From: Nocardia mangyaensis
GTDB lineage: Bacteria; Actinomycetota; Actinomycetes; Mycobacteriales; Mycobacteriaceae
Assembly (NCBI RefSeq): GCF_001886715.1
Contig: NZ_CP018082.1
Span: forward strand, 3,906,001-3,970,000
DNA length: 64,000 nucleotides
Direction of reading: 5' to 3'
The position numbers were made by a program, and so were the translations under genes. Below, in pieces: positions 9,269 to 17,417 of the stretch. The notes beneath the pieces were generated by a model. It had not been told where the DNA came from. It was given only the letters and a program-made list of their open reading frames with translations, and ran no database searches. Within the stretch, counting starts at the first letter, position 1. Every line of letters starts with the position of its first letter.

Positions 9269-10699
9269 ATGCCGATCCACACTCTCATCGCCGGTGCCGG
9301 ACCCACCGGCCTCACCCTGGCCATCGATCTCGCCCGCCGGGGTCTGGCCGTCCGCATCGTCGACAAGGCGACCGAATTCTTCGACGGCTCACGCGGCGAC
9401 GGCCTCCAGCCACGCACCCTCGAGGTCTTCGACGATCTGGGCGTGCTGCCCGCGATCCTCGCCCTGGGCTCGCCGCAACCGGTGTTCCAGGTGTTCCAGG
9501 GCGGCAGCCGGATCCGCGAGATACGGATGAGCGATCCGAAGGAGCCGACTGCCGACGTGCCCTATCCGAACCCGTGGGTGCTCGGGCAGTCGCAGACCGA
9601 GGCGCTGCTGCGCCACCGCCTGGAAGAATTCGGCGTCCGGGTCGAACTGGGCACCGAACTCATCGGATTCGCGCAGGACGACGACGGGGTCACCGCCACT
9701 CTCGCCGGTGCCGACGGAAGCGAGACCGTTCGGGCCGCCTACCTCGTCGGTGCCGACGGGGCATCCAGCCTCGTCCGCAAGGAACTCGGCATCGCCTTCG
9801 AGGGCACCACCGACGACAGTGTGCGCATGCTGCTCGGCGACGTTCAGGTCACCGGCCTCGACCACGGGTACGGCTACTGGTTCGCGGCACCGGACAATCC
9901 GCGCGAGGGGATCGTGCTGTCACCGCTGCCCGGCGGGCAGTACTTCCAGTTCGGGACAACTCTGACCGGACAGGTCGAACCGAACGCCGCGACCCTGCAG
10001 AGCTACCTCGACAAGTATTCGGGCCGAACGGATCTCCGCATCGACGAGCTGCGCTGGAGTACGGTGTGGCGGCCGAATACCCGGCTCGCGCAACGTTTCG
10101 CGGAGCGCAGGGTCTTCCTGGCGGGCGATGCCGCGCACGTCCATCCACCCGCGGGTGGGCAGGGACTCAATACCGGCGTCCAGGACGCGTACAACCTCGG
10201 CTGGAAGCTCGCGGACGGCAGCCGAGATCTGCTCGACACCTACGAGACCGAGCGCAGACAGGTGGCGGCACGCGTTCTCGGCATCAGCACCGCATTGCTC
10301 CGCAAGCACACCGAGGGCGACGAGGACGCCCACCGCCGCGGTGACGAAACCCGGCAACTCGACATCAGCTACCGCGAACCCGGCCTCACCGCCCGCCTCA
10401 CCACGGGCGACCGGGCACCGGACGCGCCGCTGTGGGACTCCGCGGGCCGCCCGATCCGGCTGTTCGATCTGTTTCGCGGACCGCATGCCACGCTCCTGTG
10501 CTTCGACTGCCAGGCCCCGGCACCCACAGCGCAAACCCACGCATGGACGATCCTGGGGCCGGATTCGAGCTCCCCCGAAGCTGTGCGCACGAACAACGCT
10601 GCCCGCCACGTCACCGACATCGACGGCTACGCCTTCGCCGCATACGACGCCTCGCCCGGCGACCGCATCCTCATTCGCCCAGACGGTCACCTGGCGTGA
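9269..10699 (+). CDS. FAD-dependent aromatic-type monooxygenase
   Basis: Flavoprotein hydroxylase of 476 residues of the PheA/TfdB/PgaE type, using NAD(P)H and O2. The dinucleotide motif GAGPTGL is at residues 8-14, the DG-type motif GADGASSLVRKELG is mid-protein, and the FAD-ribityl motif LAGDAAHVHPPAGGQGLN is in the last third, followed by a thioredoxin-like C-terminal domain. It directly follows the two-component/ABC operon on the same strand, so it may inactivate the compound that the exporter handles (inference). Substrate unknown. Confidence 0.88.
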   Translation: MPIHTLIAGAGPTGLTLAIDLARRGLAVRIVDKATEFFDGSRGDGLQPRTLEVFDDLGVLPAILALGSPQPVFQVFQGGSRIREIRMSDPKEPTADVPYPNPWVLGQSQTEALLRHRLEEFGVRVELGTELIGFAQDDDGVTATLAGADGSETVRAAYLVGADGASSLVRKELGIAFEGTTDDSVRMLLGDVQVTGLDHGYGYWFAAPDNPREGIVLSPLPGGQYFQFGTTLTGQVEPNAATLQSYLDKYSGRTDLRIDELRWSTVWRPNTRLAQRFAERRVFLAGDAAHVHPPAGGQGLNTGVQDAYNLGWKLADGSRDLLDTYETERRQVAARVLGISTALLRKHTEGDEDAHRRGDETRQLDISYREPGLTARLTTGDRAPDAPLWDSAGRPIRLFDLFRGPHATLLCFDCQAPAPTAQTHAWTILGPDSSSPEAVRTNNAARHVTDIDGYAFAAYDASPGDRILIRPDGHLA

Positions 10700-10760
10700 G
10701 ATCCGCCGCTCCACACCGGAAGCAGCCAGCGCCCCGCGCGGGGACCTGCGGGGGCGGTCA

Positions 10761-10776
10761 GCAGGGTCAACCCTGC
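10761..10776. terminator. Hairpin between convergent genes
   Basis: Inverted repeat GCAGGG-TCAA-CCCTGC, stem of six with a four-base loop. The stop codon of the small leftward gene lies in this hairpin. A separate GC palindrome (CCCCGCGCGGGG) sits about 20 bases to the left. No T tract. Confidence 0.45.
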
Positions 10777-10931
10777 CCGGAGATGTCCGCGGCGGGCGAA
10801 GCGGCCAGGAAGGTCGGCAGCAGGTTCCCGGGGACCGGGTCGGTGGTCGACGGGGTTGCGTCACTGTTGCGCGGTGCGCTGAACAAAGGTATCGGTGTGC
10901 TGTCGGCGGTGGCCGGGTGTGGGTCGTTCAT
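10767..10931 (-). CDS. Small Pro/Ser/Thr-rich protein of unknown function
   Basis: A 54-residue reading frame with ATG at 10931 preceded by a good ribosome site (AGGGGA, about eight bases away). Composition is low-complexity (MNDPHPATADSTPIPLF, then Pro/Thr/Ser stretches), with no hydrophobic segment. It lies 106 bases downstream of the SDR gene on the same strand and ends in a hairpin. The ribosome site and terminator favour a genuine short gene; nothing indicates its role. Confidence 0.5.
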   Translation of the reverse strand: MNDPHPATADSTPIPLFSAPRNSDATPSTTDPVPGNLLPTFLAASPAADISGQG

Positions 10932-11037
10932 CGGTGTGTTCCCCTGCGTTCGTAGGCTGAGCCGTGCTGTCGTCCAGCGTAGCGGTGATCGCCGACACCG
11001 CTCGGCCTCGGTCGCGCGCAACGCCGTTGGTGTGCCG

Positions 11038-12486
11038 TTATTCGGCCGCTCCGGTGATGTTGCGGGCCATCCCACCGAAGATCACCGCGTGGAACGGGCT
11101 CAGGGCCTTCCAATAGAGATGTCCGGCCAGTCCGTGTGGTTCGAACAGGGCGCGCTGCCGGTAGTGCGCACCACCGTCGGCAGTCGGGGTGACCGACAGT
11201 TCGAGCCAGCCTCGACCGGGGACGCGCATCTCCGCGCGCAACCGCAACAGTCGTCCGCGTTCGAGGTGCTCGACTCGCCACCAATCCAGCGCTTCGCCCA
11301 CGTGCAGGCGGTGGGGGTCGCGTCGGCCGCGTCGCAGGCCGACTCCGCCCAGCGCCCGGTCGATCCAGCCGCGCAACGCCCAGGCCAGCGGAAAGGAGTA
11401 CCAGCCGTGTTCTCCTCCCACGGCTTCCACGACTGCCCACAGGGTCGCGGGGTCGGCGGTCGTATCGCGTTCTCGCACATCGCTGTACAGCGATCCACCG
11501 GACCATGCGGGATCGGTGGGCAGTGGATCCGACGGGGCGTCGGGCAGGCCCGCGTCCGACCACCGGGTGGGCACATCGCGATCGCGAATGCGGTGCAGTG
11601 CCAGGCTCACCGCGTCGGCGTAGGGGATGAGCCCCGCCGAGGGGTCCGGGATGTGGTCGGCGATGCGATGGTCTTCGCACACCACGTCGTTGATGAGCGA
11701 CTCCATGAGTGGCACGGCGATGGCACGGGGAACCGGGGTGACCAGGTTGACCCACTGCGCCGAGAGCCACGGGGTGAGCACGGGCACGGGCATGATCACC
11801 CGGCGAGGCAGGCCCGCGGCCTCGGCGTAGCCCCGCATCATGCCCTCGTAGGTGAGGACGTCGGGTCCGCCGATGTCGAAGGCGTCGTTCACCGTGCCGG
11901 GCAGTTCGGCGGCGTGCACCAGATAGTGCAGGACATCGCGAACCGCGATGGGCTGGATTCGGCTGCGTACCCACCGCGGCGTCACCATGACGGGCAGCCG
12001 CTCGGTCAGATACCGGAGCATCTCGAAGCTGGCCGAGCCGGAGCCGATGATGACCGCCGCGCGCAGCACCACGGCGGGAGTCGCCGCGCGGAGCAGGATC
12101 TCGCCCACCTCGGCGCGCGAGGCCAGGTGGCGCGACAGCTCCTGGCCGGTGGGCGTGATGCCGCCCAGGTACACCGATCTGGTCAGACCGGCGCGTTCGG
12201 ATTCCGCGGCGACCAGTGTCGCGGCCTCGCGATCCACGTTCTCGAAATCGGCGCGGCTCAGCGAATGGACCAGGTAATAGAGGACTTCCTGCCCGGCCAG
12301 AGCGGCACGGACGTCGTCGACGCGGGTGACGTCACCGCGCACCACGTCGACCTGCTCGCGCCACGCCGCGTCGACGAGTTTGCCCGGATCGCGAGCCAGA
12401 ACGCGGACGGTGTGGCCGGCATCGAGCAGTTCCGGCACGAGTCGGCCACCGAGGTATCCGGTGGCGCCGAACACTACACAGCGCAT
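11038..12486 (-). CDS. NAD(P)-binding epimerase-like SDR with DUF2867 domain
   Basis: A 482-residue atypical or extended short-chain dehydrogenase. The N-terminal Rossmann motif GATGYLGGRLVPELL (residues 7-21) is followed by a VRVLARDP strand typical of NmrA/DUF2867 proteins. The C-terminal 170 residues form a DUF2867-type domain (RDPHRLHVGEALDWWRV and following). The leftward ATG 12486 has an AGGAG site. It is 91 bases downstream of the MerR-B12 regulator and probably the last main gene of that light-response-type operon. Confidence 0.85.
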   Translation of the reverse strand: MRCVVFGATGYLGGRLVPELLDAGHTVRVLARDPGKLVDAAWREQVDVVRGDVTRVDDVRAALAGQEVLYYLVHSLSRADFENVDREAATLVAAESERAGLTRSVYLGGITPTGQELSRHLASRAEVGEILLRAATPAVVLRAAVIIGSGSASFEMLRYLTERLPVMVTPRWVRSRIQPIAVRDVLHYLVHAAELPGTVNDAFDIGGPDVLTYEGMMRGYAEAAGLPRRVIMPVPVLTPWLSAQWVNLVTPVPRAIAVPLMESLINDVVCEDHRIADHIPDPSAGLIPYADAVSLALHRIRDRDVPTRWSDAGLPDAPSDPLPTDPAWSGGSLYSDVRERDTTADPATLWAVVEAVGGEHGWYSFPLAWALRGWIDRALGGVGLRRGRRDPHRLHVGEALDWWRVEHLERGRLLRLRAEMRVPGRGWLELSVTPTADGGAHYRQRALFEPHGLAGHLYWKALSPFHAVIFGGMARNITGAAE

Positions 12487-12577
12487 ACGAGATCACTCCT
12501 GTCCGAGGATGGACGTGCGGTATGGCGCGGAGGGCGGCGGATGACCGGTCCGGGAACACTCGACGCCACGCGACCGG

Positions 12578-13435
12578 TCAGAGCCCGGTTGCCGACAACG
12601 CATCGACTGCCTCCTCCAGTGAGCCGAGGCACCGACGGCCCTCGGGGGTATCTCGCCAACCTGGACCAGCGGGTACCACCCTGCCATGCCGAGCGTCGAT
12701 CGCGCCGAGTGTCGCTGTCCTCGACGTCTGCGACCACAGCACGACGACGGCCGGCCGAGACCTCCGGGACAACGCTTGAGCGAGCGCGTCACCGGGGACA
12801 TTCGCACCGAGGAGGAGTGCGGCCACTCCCCGCTCGGCCAACGCGGCCCGCAACACCTCCAAGGGGAGCACATGGTGTTCGCCCTCGGTGCAGGCCAGGA
12901 CCACGACCGGCTCCCGGTCGACTTCGGTCAGCGGCGGCACGCATCGGTGCAGGCTCGTGGTGATCGCCCACGACATCAGGTGCTCGACGTCGATGTAGCC
13001 GTGTCCCCGCTGCTGCTCGGCCACGATGTGCTCGAAAGCGGGGCGGCAGAGACTGTTCCAGGTCGGAATCACGCCGTGATGAGTCACATGGGCCGAAATC
13101 AGGTCCAGCAGCCGGGACACGTTCATGTGCTCCGCCGCGGCGATCACCGGGCCGACTTCGCCGGGCACGGGGGCGGGCGCCAGCACGGCCCGTGCCGCCT
13201 GGGCCGCACTCGCCGGCGTTGCTCCGGCCTGGACCAGGTCCACCATTCTGGTGGCCACAGCCAGATCGGCCGCCGTGTAGAGGCGGTGCCGACCCGCCAG
13301 ATGGCGACGCGGCCCGAGGTCGTATCGCCGGTTCCAGCTGCGCAGGGTGGCGACGGGGATTCCCAACATGCGCGCCACCGTCCCGACGGTGAACTCCGTG
13401 GTCACCGGTGGAGAACCCTCCGGCCCGGGTGTCAT
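12578..13435 (-). CDS. MerR-family regulator with B12-binding domain (LitR/CarH type)
   Basis: A 285-residue regulator: an N-terminal MerR winged helix (about residues 12-80, with VARMLGIPVATLRSWNRRY), a helical bundle with the EH pair of the CarH Trp-x9-Glu-His motif (the Trp position is Gln), and a C-terminal cobalamin-binding fold. The latter carries EGEHHVLPLEVLRAAL, where the first His matches the lower axial ligand position, and LLLGANVPGDAL. Members of this family repress promoters in the dark when adenosylcobalamin is bound and release on light. The ATG at 13435 overlaps the previous stop; neighbours are lipid-modifying genes typical of LitR clusters. Confidence 0.85.
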   Translation of the reverse strand: MTPGPEGSPPVTTEFTVGTVARMLGIPVATLRSWNRRYDLGPRRHLAGRHRLYTAADLAVATRMVDLVQAGATPASAAQAARAVLAPAPVPGEVGPVIAAAEHMNVSRLLDLISAHVTHHGVIPTWNSLCRPAFEHIVAEQQRGHGYIDVEHLMSWAITTSLHRCVPPLTEVDREPVVVLACTEGEHHVLPLEVLRAALAERGVAALLLGANVPGDALAQALSRRSRPAVVVLWSQTSRTATLGAIDARHGRVVPAGPGWRDTPEGRRCLGSLEEAVDALSATGL

Positions 13436-13833
13436 GGCCTGCCCGCGCCCCGTGTGGTCACCGGGATGCTTCCGCGATGCTCGTAGACGGCGGCGGCCAG
13501 GCACAACAGTCCCCACCCCGAGGTGACTGCGAGTGTCTTGCCCCGCTCGGGCCGACCTTTCAACGCGTGGCCGAACACCACGGTGTCGGCGACATCGGAG
13601 CCGACCCGCACGAGCGCTGCCACCGCGCGAGCACGCGGACCGGCGGCTGTCGCCAGCGCGATCCCGGAGAGCACATCGCGCAGGGCGACCGAACGGGCCA
13701 GCGTGCGCAGTTCCGGTTCCGCGCCGGTGCCGAGACCGCTGGGACGCAGGAGTATCGCGGGCCGTACGGTGACGGCGGCCCCGTAGGCCGCGGTCGCGAT
13801 ACCGAGGATTCGCGCCGGTGTCGTGGCGTTCAT
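13432..13833 (-). CDS. Small membrane protein in the LitR-type operon
   Basis: A 133-residue protein with hydrophobic segments near residues 8-28, 52-72, 78-96 and 105-122. It resembles small DUF4267-like membrane proteins, but the family is not certain. Start and stop overlap the flanking Cfa-like and MerR genes by four bases each (ATGA), so it must be co-translated with them. It may anchor or support the lipid-modifying enzymes (inference). Confidence 0.75.
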   Translation of the reverse strand: MNATTPARILGIATAAYGAAVTVRPAILLRPSGLGTGAEPELRTLARSVALRDVLSGIALATAAGPRARAVAALVRVGSDVADTVVFGHALKGRPERGKTLAVTSGWGLLCLAAAVYEHRGSIPVTTRGAGRP

Positions 13834-15143
13834 CGGGTCACCTCCGTGTCGAGTTCGGCCGCGCCCCGGTGGCGCAGGACCAGTTGCAAGGTGTCGAGAT
13901 ATCCCGAGCGGAATCCGGCTTCGGAGTAGGCGAGGTAGAGCCGCCACATCCGCTGGAACACCTCGTCGAAACCGAGCGCGCCGACCTGATCGGCGGCAGC
14001 GGTGAAGCGGTCCTGCCACAGCCGGAGCGTGTGCGCGTAGTGCTGCCCCATCGCCGCCCGATCCACGAGCTCGAGGTCGGTATGGCGCGAGACCAGGTCG
14101 GCCAGGAGTTCCTCCGACGGCAGGAACCCGCCGGGGAAGATGTATTTCTGCACCCAGGTGTGGGTCACCCGACCGGCCCGCATCCGGTCGTGCGGCATGG
14201 TGATGACCTGCAGCGCCACCCGACCGCCGGTGGCGAGGGCCCGTTCGAGGACCGTCAGATAGCTCGGCAGGTACTCATACCCCACCGCTTCGATCATCTC
14301 CACCGAGACCACCGCGTCGTATCGGCCGTCGACCTCACGGTAGTCGCGGAGTTCGATGGTCACCTGGTCGGTGAGGCCGGCTTCGGCCACCCGTGCCAGC
14401 GCCAGTCGCTGCTGTCGCGCCGACAGCGTGATCGAGTGGACGGTCGCGCCCCGCTGCGCGGCCCGGATGGCGAGTTCGCCCCAGCCGGTGCCGATTTCGA
14501 GCACCGAGGTTCCGGCGCCGACTTCGGCGGCATCGAGCAGTCGGTCGATCTTCGCGCGCTGGGCCGTGGCGAGATCAGCCCATACCGGGGCGGGGGTGAG
14601 CTGGTCGAACAGTGCCGACGAGTAGGTCATGGTCTCGTCGAGGAACAGCGCGAAGAAGTCGTTGGACAGGTCGTAGTGGTGCGCGGCGTTGCTGCGGGCT
14701 CCGGCTGTGGTCGCGCGAGTTCGAGCGGGTTGTCCCGGCAGGACCAGTGACCGCAGCCCCTGCAACGGCGCGGGAACGAGCTGCCGCAGGTCAGCGGCCA
14801 GCACGGTGAGCACTGCGGCCGGATCCGGTGCCGACCACTCCCCCATCATGTACGACTCACCGAACCCGATCAGTCCGGTGGTACCGATGCGAGTGGCGAA
14901 GGCGCGCGGGTCGTGCAGCACCATCAGCGGGGCGAACGGGTCGTCGGCCCCACCGCCGAAGATCGTGCCGTCGGGCAACTCGACGCGCAGCGCAAGCCGT
15001 TGCACCGCACGGCGGAACAGGGCCTCGACGACCAGGCGGCCCGCACCGGCGCGAAGTCCGCCCGGCACCGCAGTCAGGTGCGCCCATCGCTCGGCGCTCG
15101 GCGCGACGGTCGCGGGCTGAGTACCGCACGAGGAGATGGTCAT
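13830..15143 (-). CDS. Cyclopropane-fatty-acid-synthase-like SAM methyltransferase
   Basis: A 437-residue SAM-dependent methyltransferase of the Cfa/mycolic-acid-cyclopropanation family, acting on unsaturated acyl chains of phospholipids. The central region shows AAHHYDLSNDFFALFLD, TMTYSSALF, the SAM motif VLEIGTGWGELAIRAA, and SVEMIEAVGYEYLPSY; the HTWVQKYIFPGGFLPS element is typical of CfaB-like proteins. The ATG at 15143 overlaps the DUF1365 stop. In related clusters (ChrR or LitR regulons) the methyltransferase makes methylated or cyclopropane fatty acids after light or singlet-oxygen stress. Confidence 0.92.
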   Translation of the reverse strand: MTISSCGTQPATVAPSAERWAHLTAVPGGLRAGAGRLVVEALFRRAVQRLALRVELPDGTIFGGGADDPFAPLMVLHDPRAFATRIGTTGLIGFGESYMMGEWSAPDPAAVLTVLAADLRQLVPAPLQGLRSLVLPGQPARTRATTAGARSNAAHHYDLSNDFFALFLDETMTYSSALFDQLTPAPVWADLATAQRAKIDRLLDAAEVGAGTSVLEIGTGWGELAIRAAQRGATVHSITLSARQQRLALARVAEAGLTDQVTIELRDYREVDGRYDAVVSVEMIEAVGYEYLPSYLTVLERALATGGRVALQVITMPHDRMRAGRVTHTWVQKYIFPGGFLPSEELLADLVSRHTDLELVDRAAMGQHYAHTLRLWQDRFTAAADQVGALGFDEVFQRMWRLYLAYSEAGFRSGYLDTLQLVLRHRGAAELDTEVTR

Positions 15144-15865
15144 GACAGAGCCTCCTGGGAAAGACGCCGATCCCGCGGCACGACCGGCAGGCCACGGCGC
15201 CACAGCCGCAGGCCCTGCCATCGGATTCGCGCGGCGATGCGCCAGGTTTCGAAAGGGTGGGCCAGGATCGCGCGGGCGACGGTCCGGCGGGTCGCGGGCA
15301 GAACGAGCCCGCGGACGGTGGCTTCGAAGGTGGTCCGGCCGTCCGGTTCCTCCAGGGCGATGGCCAGCTGTAACCGGTCCTCGGGAACGGGCAGTCGCAA
15401 CCGGTAACGCCCGGCCACCGGGTTGAAGGGTGAGACGTAGAATTGCTTGGCGACCACGGGATTCGCCTCGGGCGAGACGAGGTAGCGGTGCCGTTCACCA
15501 TAGGTGTTGTGCACTTCGGCGATCACGCAGCGCAACGCGCCGGTGTCGTCGTGGCACCAGAACACGGTCAGTGGATTGAAGACGTAGCCGAACACCCGCG
15601 CGTTGGCGAGCATCAGAATCTGGCCACCGCGCAGGTCGATGCCCTGACCGGCCAGGTAGTCCACCACGTTGGCGCGCACACTGGCCGACGGGTCACCGAG
15701 ATGATCGCGCGCGGCGAAACCCGCGAACGGCCGCAACAACCATCCCGGGGTCGGCATCTCGTCGAGATCGACGAGCCAGCTGTAGCTGCGATAGGCGAAA
15801 AGGTGCCGCACCGGCTCGCGGCGGGAGTGCCGGATCACCGTGCGGACCAGTCGCGCCCGCGTCAT
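15140..15865 (-). CDS. DUF1365 family protein
   Basis: A 241-residue soluble protein with the family landmarks: HSRREPVRHLFAYRSYSWLVDLDE at the N-terminus, then NPLTVFWCHDD and EVHNTYGERHRYLV, and FYVSPFNPVAGRYRL. Its position between the FAD oxidase and the Cfa-like methyltransferase is the constant arrangement for DUF1365, thought to take part in fatty-acyl modification. Both ends overlap neighbours through ATGA. Confidence 0.92.
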   Translation of the reverse strand: MTRARLVRTVIRHSRREPVRHLFAYRSYSWLVDLDEMPTPGWLLRPFAGFAARDHLGDPSASVRANVVDYLAGQGIDLRGGQILMLANARVFGYVFNPLTVFWCHDDTGALRCVIAEVHNTYGERHRYLVSPEANPVVAKQFYVSPFNPVAGRYRLRLPVPEDRLQLAIALEEPDGRTTFEATVRGLVLPATRRTVARAILAHPFETWRIAARIRWQGLRLWRRGLPVVPRDRRLSQEALS

Positions 15866-17193
15866 GTCCTCGCCGCCCGGATGGCGCTGATGCCGATCGA
15901 GGGACGGGTATCCCACTGTCCACCGACGCGTTCGGCGGCGCGCAATCCCGACAGCGCGCCATCCTCGTGGAATCCCCAGCCGTGATACGCGCCGGCGAAG
16001 GCCAGGGTGTGGTCACCGATGCTGGGCAGTCGACGCCGGGCCACCATCGAGCGCGGGGTGTACTGCGGGTGTTCATAGGTCATCGTGGCCAGGACCGCCT
16101 CGGGTGCCACGCGGTCGGCGTCGCCGAGGGTCACCAGGAACCGACGGTCGGCGTCGGCGGGCAGACGTTGCAGGCGGGTCAGGTCGTAGCTCACGAGCAC
16201 GTGGTCGGGCGTGGCATCGCACTGCGGCAGACGGTAGTTCCAGGACGCCCGGGCGCCGCTGCGCCGCGGTAGCACCGTGTCGTCGGTGTGCAGGACGGTG
16301 TGATTGGTCGAATAGGTCAGGTCGGTGAGGATCTCGGATTCTGCGGGGGTCGGTGCGTCGAGCAGCCGCAGCGCCTGGGCGGGATGGGTGGCGACCACGG
16401 CAGCGTCGAAGTGGTCGACTCGATCGGCGTCGTCGCGGACGATGACCGATTCCCCCACGCGGTGGGCGGTGCGCACCGGCACTCCCGCCCGGACCTCGTG
16501 TACACCTGCCGCGATCGCTCGTACGTAGGTGCCCGAGCCACCGGACACCGTCCGCCAGGTCGGTGAGCCGAACACGGTGAGCATGCCGTGGTGATCGAGG
16601 AAGGTGAACAGGTAGCGGGCGGGATAGCTCAGCGCGAGGTGCGGAGGGCAGGACCAGACCGCGGCCACCAGCGGGACCAGGAAATGCGCGGTGAAGTAGG
16701 CGGAGAACGCACCGTCCCGCACGAACGCGCCCAGGGTGCGCAGTTCGTCGCCGTCGGTGTCGAGTTCGGCGCGGGCGAGTCGGTGGAAGCGGGTGACCTC
16801 ACCGAGCATTCGCAGGTAGGGGCCATTGGCCAGCACCCGGGGGGTCGCGACGATCCCACGGAGCCCTTTCCCACCCGCGTATTCGAGCCCGCAGCCGTCG
16901 CAGCGGATCGACATCGACATGTCGGAGTCCTGCGTGCGGACCCCCACTTCGTCGAACAATCGCAGCAGGGTGGGGTAGGTGCGATCGTTGTGCACGATGA
17001 AGCCGGAGTCCACGCCGAGCCACTGCCCCGAGCCATCGGCGCGGGAGTTGAGGCGGTGGGTGTGGGCGTGCCCGCCGAGGCGCGAATCCGCCTCGTAGAG
17101 AACCACTTCGCAGGTGCGGGCCAGCACCCAGGCCGCGGTCAGGCCGGCGACCCCGCTGCCGATCACCGCGACGCGACGCCGATCACCGGTCAT
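15862..17193 (-). CDS. FAD-dependent amine oxidase-like / desaturase-like flavoprotein
   Basis: First gene of the leftward operon, 443 residues. The N-terminal Rossmann motif VAVIGSGVAGLTAAWVL (from residue 7) and EADSRLGGHAHTH are typical of the NAD/FAD-binding 'cyclopropane cluster' oxidases. The C-terminal FAD-contact motif is FAGAYHGWGFHEDG. ATG 17193 is chosen from the Rossmann start. It probably oxidises or desaturates acyl chains together with the DUF1365 and methyltransferase partners. The promoter lies in the 224 bases shared with the divergent SDR, which contains the 11-bp-spaced repeats. Confidence 0.9.
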   Translation of the reverse strand: MTGDRRRVAVIGSGVAGLTAAWVLARTCEVVLYEADSRLGGHAHTHRLNSRADGSGQWLGVDSGFIVHNDRTYPTLLRLFDEVGVRTQDSDMSMSIRCDGCGLEYAGGKGLRGIVATPRVLANGPYLRMLGEVTRFHRLARAELDTDGDELRTLGAFVRDGAFSAYFTAHFLVPLVAAVWSCPPHLALSYPARYLFTFLDHHGMLTVFGSPTWRTVSGGSGTYVRAIAAGVHEVRAGVPVRTAHRVGESVIVRDDADRVDHFDAAVVATHPAQALRLLDAPTPAESEILTDLTYSTNHTVLHTDDTVLPRRSGARASWNYRLPQCDATPDHVLVSYDLTRLQRLPADADRRFLVTLGDADRVAPEAVLATMTYEHPQYTPRSMVARRRLPSIGDHTLAFAGAYHGWGFHEDGALSGLRAAERVGGQWDTRPSIGISAIRAART

Positions 17194-17359
17194 CCCCGGC
17201 ACCGCGATTCGTCTGCGCCGTCGGCGCGCTGCCGCGCACACGACGTGGCGACAGCGGCGAGCCTTCCTCGCCTACTGGGTAAGGGGGCGGTCATGGTCGT
17301 CCTCCAGCGCTCGGTCGAGCCGGTGGACTGTCCGACTCCTGCCTTTGACGGTAGCATGT

Positions 17360-17380
17360 AAACGATGCACAAACGATGCA
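17360..17380. promoter_or_regulatory. Tandem 10-bp repeats, candidate MerR-B12 operator
   Basis: AAACGATGCA occurs twice, at 17360-17369 and 17371-17380, exactly 11 bp apart. CarH-type regulators are known to bind direct repeats with 11-bp spacing. The site lies in the divergent promoter between the FAD-oxidase operon and the SDR gene. Confidence 0.65.
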
Positions 17381-17417
17381 TCACTCCGAGATCAGTACGA
17401 CCCAACAGGGGCGACCG

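Noticed and set aside
10732..10743. Palindrome CCCCGCGCGGGG as a terminator
   Set aside because: No loop and no T tract; in 70% GC DNA such palindromes arise easily.
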